64,000 nucleotides of DNA from Prostheceraeus crozeri (taxonomy: Eukaryota; Platyhelminthes; Polycladida; Euryleptidae), in contig CAJQUW010009239.1 in assembly GCA_907163375.1 (NCBI GenBank), positions 1 to 64,000 of the forward strand, written 5' to 3'. The stretch's first letter is position 1. Each line of letters begins with the position of its first letter. A program made the translations under genes and the position numbers. The notes beneath the pieces are model-generated. The model was not told the origin of the DNA. It did no database searches and saw only the letters and a list, made by a program, of their open reading frames with translations. This document shows, piece by piece, positions 57,389-64,000 of this stretch.

Positions 57389-60300
57389 TCAGACATCGCC
57401 GGACGGAGGAGGAGAAAGTTTCTGTCTCTTGGGTGGAGGTAGATGAGTGTCTGGATGGCCGTACGGTAATGAGTGGTTAGGACTCATCCAGCATCGCTTG
57501 TCTTCCCAAGCTGAGAGACCTCGTTTCCTAAACGTCGTTGTTCTGACTTGATGCGACTGAGATTTTAAAATGGTCATTTCTACTTTTTTAATTTTAAGAG
57601 AATCTAAGGCATCTTGATAGTCCCTATGTGTCATTTTTCTAACGATTGACTTCGAGATGCCTTTCGCCCGTTTTATAGAAAGCTCTGAGGATTTTAGCTT
57701 TATGGAGTACATCTTGGGGCAAAGCAAGATCATCTCCTCTATCTGTTTGCCTTGAATCCTTGAAGCAGCCAAGCTTCGCTTTATTTGAGGTAGAGTAAAG
57801 CGGATGGTCAGTGGGATAGTTGGAACTATCAAACTTGGGTGCTAAATATTTTAAAATGTGTTCCTGCTTGACTTGGCTCGTGGTTGTCAAAGCTAGGAAG
57901 AAGCTGTCTGTATCACCTCCTACTAATTCCACACGTTTGAGAAGTGAACATGTCTAAAAAGTGTGGTAAAATAACTTATACATTTCTAACTTGGAGTGAT
58001 CCAAGACAGCTTGACCGACATAAATGGGCTTACAAAGTTCTACTTTAGATTTTAACATTTTAAAACCAGTGATGTCTTCGAAAATGACATCATGGTGGCA
58101 AAACAACGGCGAGCGACATAACTTGATACTCGTTTCCGGATCAGTTACGATGCGATAGTTCATGCGCTTTCTTACATCCTCCATGGTTTTACCAAAGAGG
58201 GCATTATTCTTAAATTTAAAGAAGTCCTTTTCGAAAGGATTCTTGGATTCAGCCCGTTTCTTGCTATTAAATTCTATATACGGTTTTAGAAAGGGCTTCT
58301 GCCTAAACTGGATAGCGCGATGGACTTTGTCAAGTCGCATCCCCATACCTAGATAGAATTTGAGGATGGAATAGTGCACGATGTAATGCTGCTTGTTCAA
58401 TTGGGTGAGCAACAACTTCCTAGTGGCTTTATACTTTAAGTCATTTTCCACCTCATATTTCTTATTGTGTTCTTCCATAAAGGGAGAGAACATATCTGGA
58501 CTGACTATGCCAGATTCGGGTGCGAGAGGAAAATCAACGGTCCTATTCTTAATGCAGTCTGGATAGATGAGGTCGACTTCAAATAAATAACCTATGTCGG
58601 CCTCATCTCCCAGTGCCATGATGTGTGCTGGATTGGAGAAGTGTTAAATGTCATGGGGCTCTAATGTTCATCTGTCAGTGATGCACATAAATTTTTCCTT
58701 ACTTTGTGCAATCACTTTGGATGACCAGGATTTCATTTTACCGAATCCATGGCGAATGATGATTTGAGCATCATAACATTTAAAGTTATGAAAGATGACG
58801 GGGAGCGTTCGCCGTTTGAGCCTAAGTTTCATATTGCATTTACTGCATAATGCAGACCTAAATTTACCACTGAGATGGCAATGGTCCCTCACTTTCTTAT
58901 GTTGCTGATCATCAAAGGATGAACAGCAGCGGGGACATTCCGTGGTCCTATCAAATTTGACTTTATCGGCTTTTGTGAAGCACATGGGTTTCCTAGTTAG
59001 CTCCGTTTCATAGCGTTGATGAAAATGGGCTTTCCTATCTAAAAAGTTGAGGAAGTTTTCAACGCACTCCTCGCCTTGCCACGCATGCATCTTATTTTGA
59101 TTCCTATAATATGGATGCCAAACTTCATAGCAGGCAATGGCTGCTGGCTCATGACTTAGGTCTTCTTGTTCAATATAACATTCAATGTCCGCATAGATGG
59201 TACACATGGGACTGAGCTCATTGCCGTTTTCCTCACACCTATAAAATTTATCTTTGGGCATGACTTCCATTTGAAGTTTACCCCGAGAGCACCACTCGTA
59301 ATGCTGTTCAAAAAATGCTTTTGACCTAAAGCGTCGTGTGCAGCGATCACAGTAATAATGTTTGTTATCATAACTTTGCTGGTGGTGATACAATCTAGAA
59401 ATTTTGGGAATGCCACAATAATGCCATTCTGGGTGGTTGTCGCTATAGACTAGGAGGAGATTGACACCCCGGTCGAAGTTACTTTGGCGGTTTTTATACC
59501 TAACGCCCTTCAGACCTTTTCCCCAGAGATGAATGACAATCTAAATGTTATTCAATTTTTCAAATTGGGCGATGCCTTTAAAATCTAATGTGTTGACATC
59601 TAACCCGTCAAACTTAAGCTCATCCTCCCATTCACGATACTTGGTGACTCTTTGACGATCCCTATCTATATCATTATAGTGAAGAATGGAGAGGACGGCA
59701 TACTTGAAACACTGGGACTGACATTCTACATTGACGACAGCCTTTTTGTCAGCCAGTGCTTTGGGGAGGGTGAAACAACCACTCCCTTGTCAATTTTCTA
59801 AAAGATTGATTTTAATGTCTACTTTCTCTATCCCATCAAAGACCAGACCGCTGTCTGTTTCATTAAATTTATTTAAATTGCTGACGAGATAGGTCGCATG
59901 TCTCTCTATCCACTCGTTTACATCACCTATGAGATCAGCAGCACAGGAGGCTATCCTAATGGTCACAGGGGACTCTACTTCTCCCGTGCTACTGTCTACC
60001 TTATTGAAACGAGCAGTGAGATAGAACATGCCCTTAAGTAAAAATCTATCTAAGCTCGCCAACATTTGATGAATGAAGCCTATATTATTCATCAAGAAAG
60101 GATGAGTATCTTGTGCAGGTTCAGAGCTTTCTAACTCATAGTCGCGAACGAGCCTCTCAAGGGAAAACTTGCTCAGCCTTAGAGTGACGTTGTTGTCAGT
60201 GTAAAGCTCAGTGGGATGAGTGTGACAGAGTGTGTGTGAAGAAAGAAAAAACTCTGTAGGAAAGGTCTTCTGACACGAAGAACAGGAAAAGCCGACGTGC

Positions 60301-61486
60301 GATGAAGGATGCTTCCCACCTGTTGTTGTTGGTGTTTGCCTCATACTGCCACAGGAACCGCCTTCGATGTGGACTCGCAAGTTGGCGCTGTTGTAGAACG
60401 TGCGTCCACAACCTTCACACTTGGGCCGTTGAGGGATTGGTCGGCGCTTTCCTCCCCTGCAGGCGCGCCCAGCGGTGTGACGTCTCAAACTGTAGGCTGA
60501 GGCGAAGACTCTGTCACACCGCTGGCATTGAAAGTCCTCCTTCTTTTCGACTTCCATCTCCCTCTCCTCTCCCACTATCTCTAGCTCCTCCTGCTCCAAC
60601 AGTCTCTCCACCGACTTGACGAGGAGGAGAGGGAGGTCGGCCGCTGCAGGTGGTGGTAGTGATGCCGGGATGATGATGGAACGGGAAGGAACGTCGCCGT
60701 CCAGGAGGTAGGCCGCCAGATCTGTTGAGAAAAACAGAAAAGAGATTAGTAACATGATCAACATTTCAAGTTAGAAGTCTTATCCCCCTATTTCCCTATC
60801 ACGACTACTTACCATCTAAGGACTGTAACTCCGGCAGCAGGGATGGACGCGGAGGAGGCAGGAGAGGGACGGGAGCCGAGGTTGGAAGGGTCCTTGGCTT
60901 CGGTGTCGGAGGGACGTGATGGCGAGGAGCCGGGACTGGCGCAGGGACGGGCGCAGGTACCAGAGCTCGTGGCGGTGGGGCGATGACAGTGCCCGAGAAA
61001 GGGGTCGCAGCTTGGGCGGAGGTAGATGAGCGGGAAGGTAGGGCCGGAAATTCCTCGCGGTATTTCCGCCTCGCGGCTTCCTCCCACTTCTTCTTCTTCG
61101 CCATATCTGTAGAGAGAAAAGAGAGATTAGATAATGAGACAGGGATGATGCAGAATTTCTGAAACATTATAAGCATGAAATGTTAAAGATACTTACACTT
61201 TCCGAGCAGCTCATAGGCTTCCCCGATTGCTCCTTGGGGGATGGGTTCCCCATTACGAATACATTCATGTACTGAAAAAGAATGACAGCAAAGATAAGCA
61301 GAGGTGAAATTTGGATTCGGTTTAAACATGAACAACATAGGGGAGGGGCTGTTGATTTTAATGAGGATGTCTACCCTAATGATGTTAGTAATAGAGTCAA
61401 CCTTGTTACAAATACTTACATTGCTCGATGGTGGCTTTCTCCATCTCGGCAGCAGTTCGATAGTTCTCAATTTTTGCGAATTCCAT
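57389..61486 (-). pseudogene. Spliced PolB gene, copy 2 (zinc-finger N-terminus; damaged)
   Basis: Family-B, protein-primed-type DNA polymerase. Proposed coding exons: 61,486-61,420, 61,271-61,197, 61,106-60,813 and 60,721-57,389. Order of parts: short helical start (MEFAKIENYRTAAEME), basic and proline-rich linker, three C2H2-like fingers (FQCQRCDRVF, PKCEGCGRTF, FSCSSCQKTF), conserved N-domain (60,110-59,790), exonuclease region with a YADIECYI motif (about 59,190), then the C-terminal palm with motif B (FKNNALFGKTMEDVRKR, about 58,200) and motif C (GGDTDSFF, 57,920-57,897). Damage: TGA at 59,790, TAG at 59,541, stops at 58,668 and about 58,646, TAG at 57,954 and a frameshift near 57,760. 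At 58,620-58,670 the palm stretch with motif A is missing. Splice phases agree at every exon join. Not functional now. Confidence 0.88.
60722..60812 (-). other. PolB intron 3 (91 nt)
   Basis: Donor GATG|GTAAGTAG at 60,812; acceptor TTTTTCTCAACAG ending at 60,722. Joins two open frames in phase. Intron 2 (61,196-61,107, donor AAGT|GTAAGTATC, acceptor TCTCTCTACAG) and intron 1 (61,419-61,272, donor CAAT|GTAAGTATT, acceptor TTCTTTTTCAG) have equally strong consensus. Confidence 0.75.
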
Positions 61487-61532
61487 TTTTGTTCGATTAC
61501 AGACAGCAGATTATGTTAGTAGATTTCAATCA

Positions 61533-61935
61533 CTGAAAAGGAAAGATGAAAACCGTTTCATTTGCCTAGTCAACGTTTGGGAACAATCATTGAAGTGACA
61601 TCTAATGAGTTACATCTCACTCTACTCCATATCATAAAGACTAACCTTTGTCGAATGGCTGAAGTACTCTGACCTGGCGAGAGAAAGCATCACGTTGAGT
61701 ATGAAGTCGAACGCCCAACATGAGCAACGGCTCAGAGGTTTCGGTCTAACAAACGACGAACAACCCGTGCAACGCAATCCCTCTACGGCAGTACCCGCCG
61801 TCCCGAAGGAACGCTCGAGCAAAGGAGGTATTAAAGCGATGATATGTTTTATGAGCAGAAGATGTGATAGCAAGAGACTATTCAATTTGATAGCAAGTCA
61901 AAACAACCTGATAGCAGGAGCTCACCGACACTCAC
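61533..61935 (-). other. PolB 5'-leader intron (403 nt)
   Basis: Donor ACAAG|GTGAGTGTC at 61,935 and acceptor CTTTCCTTTTCAG at 61,533, just upstream of the coding ATG at 61,486. The first exon (about 61,955-61,936) is non-coding. Confidence 0.6.
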
Positions 61936-61949
61936 CTTGTGAAAGATAA
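61701..61949 (+). CDS. ORF opposite the PolB leader intron, doubtful
   Basis: 82 codons starting MKSNAQHEQRLRGFGL on the strand opposite PolB, inside its leader intron. No family recognised. The composition is not obviously random, but no promoter or paralogue supports it. Probably a chance ORF. Confidence 0.2.
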   Translation: MKSNAQHEQRLRGFGLTNDEQPVQRNPSTAVPAVPKERSSKGGIKAMICFMSRRCDSKRLFNLIASQNNLIAGAHRHSPCER

Positions 61950-61954
61950 ATGTG

Positions 61955-62030
61955 AAGAACACAGCTGGTGCACTTTCTTTTATAAGATTTTCCTAAGCGG
62001 TGAATGGATGAGACCTCTCGTCCAATCACA
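61955..62030 (-). promoter_or_regulatory. CCAAT/TATA promoter of PolB
   Basis: Minus strand: GATTGG (complement of CCAATC at 62,022-62,027), then TATAAAAG (complement of 61,977-61,984), 43 bp apart, matching the layout at 51,654-51,700. Transcription would start near 61,950, shortly before the leader intron. The CCAAT box may also serve the divergent gene at 62,123. Confidence 0.72.
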
Positions 62031-62122
62031 GACGAGCTAGAGTTCCCGATGTGCGCACGCACATTTGTAACGCGTTATTGAAATCGTCCTAGGCAAAATG
62101 ATGTTTAGCAATAGACTCAACC

Positions 62123-62575
62123 ATGGCACCTGAAGTCAATACATTGAAACATGATGATTGTACGATTCGTTTTCATCAAGAGTGCTTCGGAGGCTTAATA
62201 CAAGATTACATCCTTGAGTTTCAAAGGGAGGAGACAGAATTGGAAGCATATTTAGACTACACACGAGAAATATTTACGGAGTTGATATCATATTTCAAAG
62301 ACAGTCTCATCAAGGCTCATTTAATTGCACATGTCAATTACACTCATTTTCCAGAAGAAGAAGTAGCGGAAAGTGTTGACTTTCAATTTCGTTCCTACGG
62401 ACAAGAATATGTTACTGATGCTTCTGAGTTTCATACACGACATCTGCGGAAGATTATTTCTCGGATGGAAAACTTTCACGGTTACGGCGATCATTTGCTT
62501 CTGAATAAAATAAACCATATTGTCATTGCTATTAGTAAAGTGGGTTTCAATGATGTTAAATCAAAGACCAAATAA
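62123..62575 (+). CDS. Stand-alone PolB-N-domain-like protein, paralogue C
   Basis: 150 residues, intact. Aligns along its length with paralogue A at 51,133: CTIRFHQECFGGLIQDYILE, then SLIKAHLIAHVNYTHF, FHTRHLRKIISRMENFHGYG and INHIVIAIS. It shares the F-x-x-RH-x-x-K-I segment. It lies divergent to PolB, sharing the region between 61,985 and 62,122 as promoter. The stop codon overlaps an AATAAA signal (62,571-62,576), an economy typical of viral genes. Function unknown; homology with the polymerase's own N-domain suggests work with the replication machinery. Confidence 0.65.
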   Translation: MAPEVNTLKHDDCTIRFHQECFGGLIQDYILEFQREETELEAYLDYTREIFTELISYFKDSLIKAHLIAHVNYTHFPEEEVAESVDFQFRSYGQEYVTDASEFHTRHLRKIISRMENFHGYGDHLLLNKINHIVIAISKVGFNDVKSKTK

Positions 62576-62639
62576 AGTATTTTTTCATGACACTTGTGTT
62601 GTGCTTAACTTTCTAGTGCTGTTGTGAACACTGTTTTCA

Positions 62640-63540
62640 TATAACATTCTAAACTCTCATTGCAGTAGAAAACTGCTTTTAGTAAACCTGATGAAGCTAA
62701 TCTAACAGTCACGAAGTTTGAATTTTCTAATAAGGGAACATTTGCCAACTGTCTCCAATAAAACTTTCTAACACTGTGAAAGTAAGTTACAAGACAATCT
62801 ACACTGTGCAGTAAAACCTTTTTGATAAAACTTTCTAGTGCTGTGATGAGTTTGGTCAGTCATACAACTTCAATGATTAAACTTTATTTTCACAAACGTG
62901 CGTTGCGGTAATATTATTTGACTACACTAACTTTGCAAACCATGATACACTTTCTGACGACACTCAAGAATAAACTTCAATGATCAAACTTTATTTTCAC
63001 AAACATGTGTCGCAGTAATACTAGTTGACTACACTAACGCTTGCATTTCATGACATGTGTGTTTCATACAATGTCAATGATCAAACTTGTCTAACTATAC
63101 ATCAACCTGTGTTGCAGTAAAACCTTTGTAAAACATGATAAAGTTTCTGACTAGACTTACGAATACAACTTCAATGATTAAACTTTTCTAACTATACATC
63201 AACCTGTGTTGCAGTAAAACCTTTGTAAAACATGATAAAGTTTCTGACTAGACTTACGAATACAACTTCAATGATCAAACTTTACTTTTACAAACGTGTG
63301 TCGTAGTAAAATTATTTGACTACACTAGCGCTTACATTTTATGACATGTGTGTTTCATAAAACGTCATGATCAAACATTATTTTCACAAACGTGCGTCGA
63401 GGTAAATTATTTGACTACACTAACACTTGCATTTCATGACATGTGTCTTTCATACAACGTCAATGATCAAACTTGTCTAACTATACATCAGCCTGTGCTG
63501 CAGTAAAAATATTTGACTATACTAAACTTTGCTTTTGCAA
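62640..63540. repeat. AT-rich tandem repeat field between element genes
   Basis: Mixed units of about 60-130 bp share TTCAATGATCAAACTTTATT, CACAAACGTG, TTATTTGACTACACTAACG and GTGTTGCAGTAAAACCTTTG. One block of about 115 bp is repeated almost exactly (about 63,090-63,205 and 63,190-63,290). No coding sequence. Could be a replication origin, a spacer, or expanded non-coding DNA. Confidence 0.78.
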
Positions 63541-63680
63541 ACCATGATGCAGAGAGGTTTAACAAGATTGACCATTGCCGAATGTCACTTGCGGTATACA
63601 TAGCTACGGGTTTCACCGTCGCCCTTTACAGGAACGCCCGTCGAAAGGAAGTATTACACCGAACTTCAAATGCAACCTTA
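63541..63680. repeat. Conserved tail block, copy 2
   Basis: Counterpart of 5,320-5,510: GCAGAGAGGTTTAACAAGATT, GGTATACATAG, a GGGTTTCACCG patch and CGAAAGGAAGTATTACACCG. Its conservation between otherwise decayed copies makes it either coding in the past or a cis-signal. Confidence 0.8.
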
Positions 63681-63720
63681 AAGTTGTCTGATAGCAGATA
63701 CAACTTTATGATTATATTTT

Positions 63721-64000
63721 TTATATTTGTGTGATAGATTCAGTCAGACCGAAGTCTGTCCAGAGCAAACCACGAGGAGGTACTATCACTTTTTGCTCCA
63801 TGGTGGTCTCATAAAGACCGTTGGTTCGTTCACGTCGTATCTGAAAAACAGAAAGAAAAATAGATGAAATTATATTCAAGTGATGGAGATGATATTAACT
63901 TACCATAAATCAATTCAGCCGGTTCTCTGAACCTTCGCTGGTGGTGGATGAGGCAGGTACTTTGCCGGCAACTTTCTCTTGCGGTGGCGCAATTCCTTAA
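63721..64000 (-). pseudogene. Spliced minus-strand element gene, copy 2 (partial, runs off right edge)
   Basis: Last exon 63,840-63,721 encodes IRRERTNGLYETTMEQKV and ends FGLTESITQI at a TAA. A 63-nt intron (63,903-63,841; donor TTATG|GTAAGTTAAT, acceptor TTTCTGTTTTTCAG) separates it from an upstream exon with the basic segment KELRHRKRKLP, shared with copy 1 at 5,810-5,845. A TGA interrupts the upstream exon in the frame that matches copy 1. No family recognised. The rest lies beyond the window. Confidence 0.55.

Noticed and set aside
1-64000. CRISPR arrays, bacterial operons, ribosome binding sites
   Set aside because: Spliceosomal introns, animal gene families and eukaryotic transposons show nuclear DNA of an animal; the tandem repeats lack regular spacers.
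51080-64000. A complete Polinton or adintovirus
   Set aside because: No integrase, packaging ATPase, protease or capsid gene and no terminal inverted repeat is visible in the window, so only a PolB-type virus-like element is claimed.

Overview
The window looks like nuclear DNA of an animal, most likely a marine invertebrate. It is AT-rich and gene-poor. It holds two animal-type single-exon genes (an SLC36-like amino-acid transporter and a glycine-N-acyltransferase-like acetyltransferase) and many eukaryotic transposable elements: three Tc1/mariner elements, hAT, piggyBac, pogo, Helitron, CR1-like retrotransposon fragments, a Penelope-like endonuclease fragment and a tRNA-headed SINE. The species cannot be named from the sequence.

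The most interesting part is a pair of related, decayed copies of a large virus-like element built around a protein-primed family-B DNA polymerase (PolB) of the Polinton/Maverick/adintovirus type. Copy 1 covers about 1-6,700 and is cut by the left window edge. Copy 2 covers about 51,080-64,000 and is cut by the right edge. They lie in the same orientation and are collinear over the shared part: PolB on the minus strand, then a tail region and a second minus-strand gene. No integrase, packaging ATPase, protease or capsid gene is recognisable inside the window, so assignment to a named family is inference.

In copy 2 the plus-strand block at 51.1-56.2 kb carries, in order: a small protein related to the N-terminal domain of the element's own PolB; a proline-rich ORF; a two-part protein with a paralogue at 54.7 kb (possible ssDNA-binding proteins); a DEDD-type exonuclease; a second PolB-domain paralogue; the 54.7-kb paralogue; an unknown ORF; and a divergent TATA-binding-protein (TBP) core. 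Convergent to it, PolB lies at 57.4-61.5 kb on the minus strand with a zinc-finger N-terminus and several spliceosomal introns. A third PolB-domain paralogue follows at 62.1 kb, then tandem AT-rich repeats, then the start of another spliced minus-strand gene. Three genes share an inverted CCAAT box (GATTGG) followed by TATAAAA, and the TBP-like gene is preceded by TATAAAAGGG. This suggests an element that once brought its own TATA-recognition factor along with TATA-driven, intron-containing genes. Most of its genes are now broken by stops, frameshifts, a tandem duplication or a deletion of the polymerase motif A region.

Between the two copies (about 6.7-51 kb) is host DNA and transposons. Mariner 1 is at 8.9-10.4 kb, a coding-intact mariner 2 at 12.2-13.9 kb, SLC36 at 15.2-16.8 kb, a non-LTR fragment at 18.7-19.6 kb, a hAT remnant with a nested hAT-like element at 20.7-22.2 kb, mariner 3 at 25.0-26.6 kb, another non-LTR 3' end at 28.2 kb, a SINE at 30.4 kb, the GNAT gene at 30.7-31.6 kb, hairpins at 33 kb, a short Helitron at 36 kb, more retroelement debris at 40.8-43.5 kb, a long palindrome at 46.2 kb and a piggyBac-type element at 47.1-48.0 kb. 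Unlisted stretches are AT-rich DNA in which nothing was recognised.
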